A DNA stretch of 64,000 bases from Halorubrum laminariae. GTDB taxonomy: Archaea > Halobacteriota > Halobacteria > Halobacteriales > Haloferacaceae. Made by a program: the position numbers and the translations under genes. Under the pieces are notes generated by a model. That model saw nothing but the letters and a program-made list of their open reading frames with translations. It was not told the origin of the DNA and searched no databases. Below, in pieces: positions 44,051-53,100 of the stretch. How positions within the stretch are numbered: position 1 is the stretch's first letter; every line of letters starts with the position of its first letter. The stretch covers positions 1-64,000 of the forward strand of contig NZ_JANHDL010000008.1 in the NCBI RefSeq assembly GCF_024494655.1. Direction: 5' to 3'.

Positions 44051-45568
44051 ATGACAACAGCGGTCTCCTCGTGCTCGGAATGCGGAAGCCCATTGGTCTC
44101 CGATGCCATATACTGCCCCCACTGTTTGATCGACCGACTCAAAGTCAAAGAATCGTGGTTCCCCATCTCAGGCGAGGGACTCGACAATACGACGGTCAAC
44201 CATACGTTAGTGCCTGAACACCGAGTTGTGCCTGAGGAGCGAGTTACACAGTTGTGCCGTGAATATTCGATCGACCGGACCGATCTGCCACGTATCAAAT
44301 CAACCGACCCCGCCATTCAGCACCTGGCTTGCGAACCCGGAGACGTCATCGAAATTATCCGCGACAGTCGAACTACAGACACAGCCCGAAGTTACCGTTT
44401 AATCATCTCTGGGTCAGGCGGAACCAGTAGCACCTCCGCACAAGCGGAATGGCGAAACCCAGCCGGGCCTGCCGAAACAACGTACTCACGCACAGCGGAA
44501 CTCAATGATGTACAAGCACTCCACATTATCGAAAACCTCCGAGCACACATCCCACCTTCACAACCCGGAACCTGTCGACAAATCGCTATCGGCCGAGAAT
44601 CAGCGATCAACACAGCGATCACCCGCGTAGAATCCGCACAACCATACACGTTCATCGAAGGTGAACTCGGATTCGGCAAATCCTTCTTTCTCCATTGGAT
44701 GCGCGATGAAGTTTTGCCATGGGCTGCTGTGAGTCTCGTAGACCTTGACGACGAAACAAACTTCTTGAACCAAGGAGCGCTCATTGAAGCCTTCCGGACG
44801 AACCTCGAAACTCCCCGCTCTCTTGACCACGTGGACTACGCCAACGGACTTGACGAACTATGGGACACGACCCTTCGAAAAGTCGCAGATCTGTGTGCGT
44901 CACACTATGAACGAGAAGGCTTCGAAATCCGGGAATCCCGCATGAAGAAATCACTCGAATTGGCTGCAAAAGACATTCTGTCAGACGCAGCGATTCCCCA
45001 ACCCGTTATTGATCAAGTCGGGAAAACCGCAAGTGAATACTTCAACAGTACGTCCCAAAGCCTCACTCAGAGTCTTCTCGAAGAAATAGAGAATAATGAA
45101 CCCATGGACGTGCTCGGGTTGATTAGTTCACTTGCACAAATCAATGGGTACAGAGTATTGCTCGGTGTTGACGAACTCGAAAAATCCGTTCGCACCGAAG
45201 AACACTTCAAAGCACTTGACAACTTCGCTGACACCCTCCCAAAAAATATCTCTCTCTTTGTAACTGGGACACCAGAACTCGTCGAAGGCGGCGAGGAAGG
45301 GAACGCACTCCGGGAAACCTATCATCCACTATACGAGCGAACAACCACCAACAGAATTCGACTTGACAGCCCCACTAGAGAAGCTCTCATCGAGTTCTCC
45401 ACTCGGATCGTCGATCTAGAGACCCAAGCTATCGAAGCACCAGCCAACCGTGAGTACGCCTCCACGATCGACGATCTTGGAGGATTCGAACAAGCAGCAG
45501 ACTCGTTCCTTGAGCAGTGGCCGCCCGCATTCCGAGCATACCTCGACTATCTCGAACAACACAAATAG
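44051..45568 (+). CDS. P-loop ATPase fused to a zinc ribbon and an RpoH/Rpb5-like domain
   Basis: A 505-residue protein in three parts. Residues 8-26 form a zinc ribbon (CSEC ... CPHC). Residues about 55-122 (TLVPEHRVVPEERVTQLCRE, PRIKSTDPAIQHLACEPGDV then IEIIRDS) match the archaeal RNA polymerase subunit H (eukaryotic Rpb5 C-terminal) domain. The likeness includes the L-P-x-I-x-S-x-D-P-x-x-x-x-L signature and the GDV-[IV]-EI-x-RDS segment. Residues about 170-500 are an AAA-like ATPase with Walker A EGELGFGKSFFLHWM (about 204) and Walker B VLLGVDELEKSVR. The last part resembles the ATPase at 41333. An ISH8-like element now lies 8 bp upstream, so its own promoter or co-transcription with 41333 has been altered. 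Target binding through mimicry of an RNA polymerase subunit is my inference. Confidence 0.85.
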   Translation: MTTAVSSCSECGSPLVSDAIYCPHCLIDRLKVKESWFPISGEGLDNTTVNHTLVPEHRVVPEERVTQLCREYSIDRTDLPRIKSTDPAIQHLACEPGDVIEIIRDSRTTDTARSYRLIISGSGGTSSTSAQAEWRNPAGPAETTYSRTAELNDVQALHIIENLRAHIPPSQPGTCRQIAIGRESAINTAITRVESAQPYTFIEGELGFGKSFFLHWMRDEVLPWAAVSLVDLDDETNFLNQGALIEAFRTNLETPRSLDHVDYANGLDELWDTTLRKVADLCASHYEREGFEIRESRMKKSLELAAKDILSDAAIPQPVIDQVGKTASEYFNSTSQSLTQSLLEEIENNEPMDVLGLISSLAQINGYRVLLGVDELEKSVRTEEHFKALDNFADTLPKNISLFVTGTPELVEGGEEGNALRETYHPLYERTTTNRIRLDSPTREALIEFSTRIVDLETQAIEAPANREYASTIDDLGGFEQAADSFLEQWPPAFRAYLDYLEQHK

Positions 45569-46253
45569 CTCTCTCTACTTTGTTGGTTCCAATGGACGAC
45601 ACTATCAAACGCACGAAAGTGTTCTGTTAAATCCGAAGATGGCATAGGAATCACGATCTCTGAAGGGGTGGTTACCTCGCTCTTTGTCGTCGATGACTTG
45701 GATCGATCCACCCAGTAATCTCGATCTTCTCGCTCTCTGTCAAGAATCTATCTTTGAATTCTCACGATAGCGCTCCTGAACCGAATACAGAGTGATCCAA
45801 TCTCGACGCCTTCCGCGGATTCAACAGAGCTGCCACGGTTGATGTCGACTATGACGAGTGTTCTAGAGGTATTGATAAAGAGCAAGACAAGCTGATAACC
45901 CGCCGAGATCGGATGGCTATAGTAGCTGCTCAACACCGTCGTAATTCCTTATGTAACTCTTGTTTCCCGGTGCTATCTATATGTTACATAAGGATTTGAT
46001 ATCGGACCTCGTGTGAACGAAACCGAAAAACGCCCGTTGTGGGTCTGTCGTGCTACCGGGTGGGAGGAATTAGCGCAATAATCACGACCAGAAGCGGGTT
46101 ACTGTGCGTTGTCCCTCCCTACCCACCACGAATTTAAATAGCCCTTCCACAAACCAACAAAAGAACACCCACGCGCCGTAATGGATCCACTTTCACCGTG
46201 GATTGCCAATTACTAACACACCTAGTGAACTAGGATCAAATACGAGAACGCTG
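45569..46253. other. Long gap with operator-like repeats and an IS-end remnant
   Basis: No gene supported. Contents: an IS-like end at about 45820 (TTCAACAGAGCTGCC), the CCTTATGTAAC/GTTACATAAGG pair at 45947-45993, and AATTTAAATAG at 46131-46141, a likely TATA box for the operon at 46254. A 12-codon frame at 46180 is too short to call. Confidence 0.5.
45947..45993. promoter_or_regulatory. Inverted repeat CCTTATGTAAC-N25-GTTACATAAGG
   Basis: A perfect 11-bp inverted pair, with nearly the same spacing as the pair at 17001-17048. Here no gene follows directly, so it may be what is left of a promoter whose gene was deleted, or a site for a DNA-binding protein acting at a distance. Confidence 0.5.
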
Positions 46254-47348
46254 ATGTCCACTTCGTCTATCCAGAGCAGACGAGACCTCTTCGACGTCTT
46301 CCAGCACACCATCGAGGGTACGTACGACGAGTTGGTGAAAGAACAAGAATTGCAACCTGGGCAGACAATGCTCAAGACCTTCCTCATTGAGTCCAATGTC
46401 ACTCCGGAGGAACTCCACGAGAGAGTGGACATAACAGAGGCTCGCGAGGTAGACTTCGACTTACAAGAACTCATCATCCAACGCAACGCTACCAAGTACA
46501 CCTTCTTCCTCGATCACGAGGACTCTCGATTCTGGACCCTCTACACCCTCGAAGAATCTGAGGACGCAAAGAAAGTCGTCCAAGACATGGTGAGCGGCGT
46601 CCGCAACGGACTCGACTACACGTGGATGCCGATCGAGCAACAGCGTGAGGTAATGGACATGGGCGAGTTCCGCGACGTGGGCGTCAGTTACGACGCTGAC
46701 GACGTGTTCTCCGAGGACTACATCGACGAGAGGCTGGACTTCGGCGATCTCTCGGTGCGCAGTAGCGGTCGTGGAACCGGAACTCTATTCGACATTCTCG
46801 ACAGTCATGACGAACTATCCAGCTTCCTCTCCCTCTCCAGCGTCGGCATCAAACGGAACGTGAACGGCTCGTTCATTTTAGAGCGAGTAACCCACAACGG
46901 ACGGTTCACCACTAGTGGAGGCGACTCTATCCAACTCCATCTTGACACCGTAGCTGAGATTAAGGAGCGATACGCAACGCTTCTGCGGAAGATCGAGGAA
47001 AACCACCGGCTCTCCTACGAATCTCAGGAACACGGGACGGGGATGGACGGTACCCCACTCGTGATCGAACTGGACAACGAGATCGAAGACGTCCGGCAGT
47101 TCGTCGAGAATATCATTACGGCGAAGAACCCGCTTCGACTCTGGGGTGCGAAGACCAAGCTCGATGACCAGTACTGGAAAATAAAAGGCGTGGATCTCCA
47201 CAATAACGACAAATACACCATTGAGATTTGCCCCAAGTGGCTACGACTCTACCTCGGCGACGAGGCATGTGGGAACACCGCTCTCCGCATCTACTCGAAT
47301 CTTCAACGGCACTATGACTCGAACGCTACGATGGAGGTGGAAGAATGA
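46254..47348 (+). CDS. Hypothetical protein, first gene of a nuclease pair (364 aa)
   Basis: Start at ATG 46254 (MSTSSIQSRRDLFDVFQHTI), 17 codons inside a longer frame. Mixed alpha/beta protein, no motif recognised. A C-terminal basic/aromatic stretch (AKNPLRLWGAKTKLDDQYWK, YTIEICPKWLRLYL) could bind nucleic acid. Its stop overlaps the start of the nuclease-like gene at 47345 by 4 bp (ATGA), so the pair is translationally coupled. Likely a sensing or immunity partner of that nuclease; inference. Confidence 0.65.
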   Translation: MSTSSIQSRRDLFDVFQHTIEGTYDELVKEQELQPGQTMLKTFLIESNVTPEELHERVDITEAREVDFDLQELIIQRNATKYTFFLDHEDSRFWTLYTLEESEDAKKVVQDMVSGVRNGLDYTWMPIEQQREVMDMGEFRDVGVSYDADDVFSEDYIDERLDFGDLSVRSSGRGTGTLFDILDSHDELSSFLSLSSVGIKRNVNGSFILERVTHNGRFTTSGGDSIQLHLDTVAEIKERYATLLRKIEENHRLSYESQEHGTGMDGTPLVIELDNEIEDVRQFVENIITAKNPLRLWGAKTKLDDQYWKIKGVDLHNNDKYTIEICPKWLRLYLGDEACGNTALRIYSNLQRHYDSNATMEVEE

Positions 47349-48241
47349 GTGTGATGGAGAACCTCTCCGATCACACCCTCCAGATTAATGCGTGGATTGG
47401 GCTGTGCCAGCTCGACAGGACGTTCCCCGACGCTCTGCGGAACCTAGGCTACACCGTCGACATCATTGATCCGAGCTTCGTCCATGAGGGCGACTCGGTG
47501 AATCCAGATTTGATTCTCACCAGCCGCGCCCATAACCATTCTATCATCATCGACTGTAAGTCGTACTTCATTAAGGAGGAACAGAACCAGAAGTATGAGT
47601 CAATACATCACTCACCCGAAGTCCTGCTGACTCGCGGTATCGTCTCTGCCGCCGATGCCACAGAGGACTTCGACGCTGAATTCTCGTACTCATCCTTCGA
47701 AGACCTCGACGAAAACCCACACCTACCTGAGAACGATTTTGCGGTCGTTCACTTCGATGAGGACGCGAACCAGTACATCATTCGGACGCTAGACAACTAC
47801 GAATTCAATCTCGTTGATCTCCAAGACGAATTTCCCATCTTCACGAACACACGCCGTCTGCCAACGGACTACTTCCCATTTGACGTGGGGACTGGTGATG
47901 ATGACTACCGCCAGTTCACCATCAGCATCCTCCAATCCACTGTTCACGTCGCACTCAAACAAAACACGTTTGACGCCGACGATCTCCTTGAGGACGCACA
48001 CCCGCTGTGGGTTGACCTCGATAACAATCTAAAAAACGAGCTACGAGCACACACGGAGACCATCCTCACGGAGTACCAGCGGCAGGGACTGGATGAACAC
48101 ATCGAGAAAGTTCAGGCAGGGAGAAAAGACGAATGGAGGGTGGTCTCGAAGTCCTTACAGGCGCTCCAACGGAAGGTGGACGGATTCGTAGATGACGTTC
48201 AGGAGAAGTTGGAGCAAACGTCGCTTGACGACTTCGAGTGA
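47345..48241 (+). CDS. PD-(D/E)XK-type nuclease-like protein
   Basis: A 298-residue protein with a probable restriction-nuclease core near residues 52-73: NPDLILTSRAHNHSIIIDCK, that is Asp, then D-C-K in place of (D/E)-x-K after a hydrophobic strand. The rest is acidic and helical, ending in a coil (LQRKVDGFVDDVQEKLEQTS). It should cut DNA if the fold call is right. Second gene of a two-gene operon in a defence-rich region. Confidence 0.62.
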   Translation: MSVMENLSDHTLQINAWIGLCQLDRTFPDALRNLGYTVDIIDPSFVHEGDSVNPDLILTSRAHNHSIIIDCKSYFIKEEQNQKYESIHHSPEVLLTRGIVSAADATEDFDAEFSYSSFEDLDENPHLPENDFAVVHFDEDANQYIIRTLDNYEFNLVDLQDEFPIFTNTRRLPTDYFPFDVGTGDDDYRQFTISILQSTVHVALKQNTFDADDLLEDAHPLWVDLDNNLKNELRAHTETILTEYQRQGLDEHIEKVQAGRKDEWRVVSKSLQALQRKVDGFVDDVQEKLEQTSLDDFE

Positions 48242-48448
48242 CTATCAAGCAGCGCTAACGTCTCGGTTTCCACGGCATTGAAGAACGACTCGACCGAAGG
48301 ATCATCTTGTAGAGTCGCTGAGCTCATCCACCTCAGCATTCACCCTGCTCTTTGGTGTGCTAATCGTTCTATGACACCCTCTACGCACTCTTCTGTGGAT
48401 GAGACCCCCTCGGAGTTACACAGGCTATATGATGATCAAGATTTGTTT

Positions 48449-48458
48449 GTTACATAAG
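48449..48458 (+). promoter_or_regulatory. GTTACATAAG operator-like arm before the AlbA_2 gene
   Basis: GTTACATAAG ends two bases before ATG 48461, in the same position relative to the start as at 17038-17048. A TATA-like GCTATATGA lies at 48423-48431. No inverted partner is visible here. Confidence 0.4.
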
Positions 48459-48460
48459 AG

Positions 48461-49846
48461 ATGCTTAGAGAGGAAGTAGAACAGCTGGCCGGTGAACTTA
48501 CCGGCGACGAACACACTTGGGTTGACCTGAAACGTCACTATCCTATCGACGAGGACCGTGGAAACGAAAAGAAAGCGGATTTTATCAAGGATATCGCTGC
48601 GATGGCTAACACAGTCACTCTACAGCCAGATTACAGCCTTCGCTTCCTAAACGAGAATGAACGTTACATTCTAATCGGTGTAGATGACTCCGGAGACATA
48701 GTCGGAACCACGGAAGACCTCAGTGGATATTCCAGTCTATTGGAAGTCGATACATCCACGCCTCAGAACACGCTGGCAGATTACCTGACACCGACTCCTG
48801 ACGTCGAGATTCACAAGTACGACGATACGGAGCCGTTCCTCTGCCTTATCATCGTCGAAGCCTACGATTCACCTCCGGTCACTATCAGCCGGGAGTTGGG
48901 GTCTGAACTGTCGCGGGGAGACGTCTATATTCGAGATGGGGACAGAAACCGTCCGGCCCGACGGGAGGACTACCAAGATTTTGTCCAGTTCCACCTAGAA
49001 AAAGAGCGTGACTACATCACGGATGGGATCCAGCAGGTGGTCGGAATGAATATTGACTACCTCAGGGATCTGGGCGAGGTTCGAGAAGTCGAGGCGGAAG
49101 ATGATGACAACGTGATTCCTGTGAGCCCCGGCGAGGACGGACCAGATATCCAGTCCTCTTTGATCGATCCTATCGAACTTGACAGCGTATCCCGGGAATT
49201 GAACGCGGACGTGACCAAATGGAGGCGTAGAGACCGACACTGCTGTAGCGAAGAAAGTCTGTACGACTACTACCTCAACACAGCCCAATTAGATTTAGCT
49301 GAGGAGCAGTTGGCCTTCCTTGTCCAGAGTTCGTGGAACAACGGACATCTCGGCTCGTTCTGGGTGTGGAAGATGGAGTCAAAGGATCCGCTTCTCCATG
49401 CGATCGAGAACACGAATATCCGTTCAATGGAGAGCAACCACACGCTCTACTTGGGCCAGCTCTTGGCCTGTCTCGGTTCAGAGGATACGACAGAGCAGCT
49501 CGTAGACTACACCAAAATGAACGACCATTCCTACAGAGGTCACGGGTCGATCGTCCTCCGTTGTGCAGAAGAGTCGGAACCCGATCACGCTTTGAGGTCG
49601 ACAGGTACTACGGCCGCAAACAGTTTCGAGACGCCGGATTGGACCTTGTCGACGATGGATCCTGTAGAACTGATAGAGGTAATCGAGACGGTCTGTTCTG
49701 AGCTTCGCTCGGTTATTATCGAATCCCCAGAAGCCAGTCCATCTGGTTTGAAAGGTTGGATGAGGAATGCTGAGACATATCTGGCATATCAGGATGATAT
49801 GAGGGATGACCTGGATGAAAGGATCCGGTCGAACTTCGAGGCTTAG
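48461..49846 (+). CDS. Schlafen/AlbA_2-domain protein
   Basis: A 461-residue protein. Residues about 15-175 form an AlbA_2 domain (HTWVDLKRHYPIDEDRGNEK, ADFIKDIAAMANT, RYILIGVDDSGDIVG, DVYIRDGDRNRPA). This domain is found in Schlafen-like proteins and many prokaryotic regulators and defence proteins. The remaining 280 residues are helical and unrecognised, with a CC pair (RDRHCCSEESLYDYYL). Schlafen nucleases cut tRNA, but the catalytic acidic residues cannot be assigned here. Probably transcribed alone, with a GTTACATAAG arm at the start. Confidence 0.75.
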   Translation: MLREEVEQLAGELTGDEHTWVDLKRHYPIDEDRGNEKKADFIKDIAAMANTVTLQPDYSLRFLNENERYILIGVDDSGDIVGTTEDLSGYSSLLEVDTSTPQNTLADYLTPTPDVEIHKYDDTEPFLCLIIVEAYDSPPVTISRELGSELSRGDVYIRDGDRNRPARREDYQDFVQFHLEKERDYITDGIQQVVGMNIDYLRDLGEVREVEAEDDDNVIPVSPGEDGPDIQSSLIDPIELDSVSRELNADVTKWRRRDRHCCSEESLYDYYLNTAQLDLAEEQLAFLVQSSWNNGHLGSFWVWKMESKDPLLHAIENTNIRSMESNHTLYLGQLLACLGSEDTTEQLVDYTKMNDHSYRGHGSIVLRCAEESEPDHALRSTGTTAANSFETPDWTLSTMDPVELIEVIETVCSELRSVIIESPEASPSGLKGWMRNAETYLAYQDDMRDDLDERIRSNFEA

Positions 49847-49920
49847 CTGAGAGTGATCATTGGAATGGTTAGTCGAAGAAAAGTCTATATGTCTGCCCGT
49901 ATTCGGCCGTGTCATACGTG

Positions 49921-50112
49921 ATGACCCGCAAACAAGTCGGGCGAAATGCCGGGAACTCAGGGCGGATCAACGTCTCCGGTTCCGAACTTGACAAACTCGG
50001 TCTCGAGATCGGTGACGCGGTTGACGTCGAAGTTGCCGACGCGACGGCCGTCGCGCATGCCCTCATCGACAGCAAGGATTCGGACGAATTTCTCATAGTG
50101 ACCCCTGTCTAA
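49921..50112 (+). CDS. AbrB/SpoVT-like small DNA-binding protein
   Basis: A 63-residue protein with the swapped-hairpin AbrB pattern: RKQVGRNAGNSGRINVSGSE, LDKLGLEIGDAVDVEVADAT. Such proteins act as antitoxins or local repressors. ATG 49921 is preferred to the in-frame GTG 49909. It stops 3 bp before the type IIG gene, so it is the first gene of that operon and probably controls it. Confidence 0.72.
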   Translation: MTRKQVGRNAGNSGRINVSGSELDKLGLEIGDAVDVEVADATAVAHALIDSKDSDEFLIVTPV

Positions 50113-50115
50113 CTG

Positions 50116-53100
50116 ATGCAAAGTTCACTCACCTACCGTACGAATCGTGACCTGTTCTCTAACTACTATCTCGACGAGCATCTCCCCGAGACGGAGGAAT
50201 GGGACGAGGTTGACGACGACGAACTAGAAGCCGCGTACGACGAGATTGTCGATCTCTACGACCGGGAGAAGAGCACGGCCCCGAAGCGGAATGAGTCCCA
50301 GCTGGAGGAGAAGTTCATTCGGCCGATGTTCCGGAAGCTGGGGATTCCCTTTGAGGTCGAGGAGAGCACGAGTCGGACACAGCGTCGACCGGACTACGGC
50401 TTCTTCGAAACCGAAGACGCCGCGCGTGACGCCTTCGAGCGCCGCGAAGGGGGTGGCGACTTCTACGAGAACGCGGTCGCTGTCGCCGACGCTAAGCGCT
50501 GGGGACGCCCGCTTGACACGCGGGGGAGCGGTGAGCATGAGCGCGACTTCGAGAACCCAAGTTACCAGATCCACGTCTACCTCCAGGAGACACCCGCTCG
50601 ATGGGCAGTGCTGACGGACGGGAAGAAGTGGCGGCTCTACTACGGGCCGACGAGCCACCGTCTCGACTCCTACTACGAGGTCGACCTGCCTACCGTCCTC
50701 GAGAAGGGAGATCTTGAGGACTTCAAATACTTCTACCTCTTCTTCCGGCATAGTGCGTTTCTTGAAGACTCCGGTGGCGACTGCTTCCTCGACGACGTCT
50801 ATGATGAGTCCAATGTCTTCGCCCAAGATCTCGGGGAAGACCTCCAAGATAACATCTACGAGGCGATCAAGGTACTCTCTGAGGGACATCTCCAGTATCC
50901 GGAGAATGACCTTGACGAGACTGATCTCGACCGTATCCACGACTCCTCGCTCATCTACCTCTACAGGCTCATCTTCGTTCTTTACGCAGAGGCCGAGGGG
51001 CGTGAACTGCTAGACACGAGTAACGATATTTACGAGGAGTCCTACAGTCTCAACTCTCTCAAACAGGAGATCGCTGAAGAACTCGATAGTGGAGATCCGA
51101 AGTACCGTGATTGGCGGAATAATCTCCAAACGCGGCTAGATGAGCTCTTCATGCTGATCGACCAGGGGAGTAAATCCCGTGGTATTCCGGAGGAGGACCT
51201 GTACATCCCGGCCTACAACGGCGGTCTATTCCGTACAGATCCGGATGAAGATGACAGCCCTGAGGCGAAGTTCCTCGCTAATCACGATGTTGGTGACGCC
51301 TACTTAGCGAAGGTTGTCGAGCTCCTCACTCGAAGCCAGAACAGCAACGGCGGTGGGAAGATCTTCGTCGATTACTCTTCCCTTGATGTCCGTCACCTCG
51401 GGAGCATCTATGAGGGTCTGCTAGAGTACCAGCTCAACGTCGCCGACGAATCACTATCACTAGACGACGGTGAGTACGTGAGCGCTGATGAGGACGAAGA
51501 TATAGTCGTGCAGGAGGGTGAAGTGTACTTGACGACTGGTAGCGGTGAGCGGAAGGCTACTGGGTCGTACTATACGCCGGAGTACGTTGTTGAGTACATC
51601 GTCGAGAACACGCTCGAACCGCTAATCGACGACATACGAGCTGATCTCGCCGGTCGGAGCGCTCGGGGTGACGACCGTGGATTCGCCGCGGAGTTTGCTG
51701 AGCGTATCTTTGATTTGAAGATTCTCGACCCGGCGATGGGAAGCGGGCATTTCCTCACGAGCACTATTGACTACCTGGCCCGCGAGATAATCGACGCCCA
51801 GGAGAAGCAAGCTGCACAGCAGGGTATCGAGACTGTCGACGAAGGCCACGATATCAACTGGGCTCGTCGACAAGTCGCTCAGCGCTGTATTTACGGAGTT
51901 GATCTGAACCCACTCGCCGTCGAGTTATCCAAGGTCTCCTTGTGGCTGCGGACGCTTGCCGCCGAGCAACCGCTTGCGTTCCTCGACCACCATCTGAAGA
52001 CCGGGAACTCGCTCGTTGGAAGTGACATCGAGGAGATCGAGGAACTGGAGTCGGACAGTGGTGGCGACGAGCAGAATGCTTCACTCGCAGACTTCGGCGT
52101 GGCTCGAAAAGGGACGATTGAGCAGTTGATGCGGATATACGAGGATTTCATCGCCATTGAGAATCAGGAGCTTGCGGACGTCAAGGAGATGGAGGCCAAG
52201 TATGACGAATTCGAGCGGAACAAGCTCCGAAAGCGGCTTGAGGCGATGACGAACGTCCATACTGCCGAAGACTTTGGGCTGGATAACCTACCAAGCGATG
52301 CCTATGAGCGGATGGCGGCGGCGATGGAAGACGATGACGAGTGGGAACAAATCGAACAGATGCAATGGTTCGAAGATGCGCAACAGTGGGCCGATGATGA
52401 CGACTACTTCCACTGGAAACTAGAGTATCCGGAAGCCTTCTATGACGAGGACGGATCGGAAGTCTCCAACCCTGGTTTCGATGCGGTAATTGGTAATCCG
52501 CCCTATGTTCGAATGGAACAGATTAAGCCTCTAAAGCCATTCCTCTCCGCGAATTACGAAGTTCACGATAGCCGTGTTGATCTTTACGGCTACTTCATGG
52601 AACGCAGCCTGGAGTTATGCGCATCGAAGTACGGTGTGATTGTGTCGAACAAATGGATGCGGGCAAAGTATGGTGAAAATCTAAGAGAACTTCTCAGCAG
52701 ACATCAGGTAGAACAGATCCTTGACTTTGGTGATTTGGAGGTATTCCCAGGAATTTCGACTTATCCTACAATCCTCATTATGAACACTCGAAAGGAGTTC
52801 ACAGATGATGTTCAGGTGGCTCAATTTGAAACTCTCGACTTTACGAGTCTGTCTGAGGCATTTGAGGCCCAAGCAATCGATCTCCCATCAGATTACTTTG
52901 GGAAAGAAAAGTGGTCGATGGGATCGGTAGATGAAGAACGGATCAAACGTAATTTAGATTCCAATGGGGTACACCTCTCAGAATATATTACCGACGAACT
53001 TGGAATTACGAAAGTAAATGACGGTATCGGGTGGGGAATCAAAACAGGTGGTAACGATGCGTTCATTATCGATGAGGCGAAACGCAGGGAACTCATTGAT

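Noticed and set aside
42632..44052. Target-site duplication of the ISH8-like element
   Set aside because: The 10-bp flanks (cagtccattc, ttctatacat) do not match, so none was annotated.
36195..45568. Assignment of the cluster as a standard BREX system
   Set aside because: BrxD-like ATPases are present, but no PglX-type methyltransferase, PglZ or BrxL-like gene lies in the cluster; the type IIG gene at 50.1 kb belongs to another operon.
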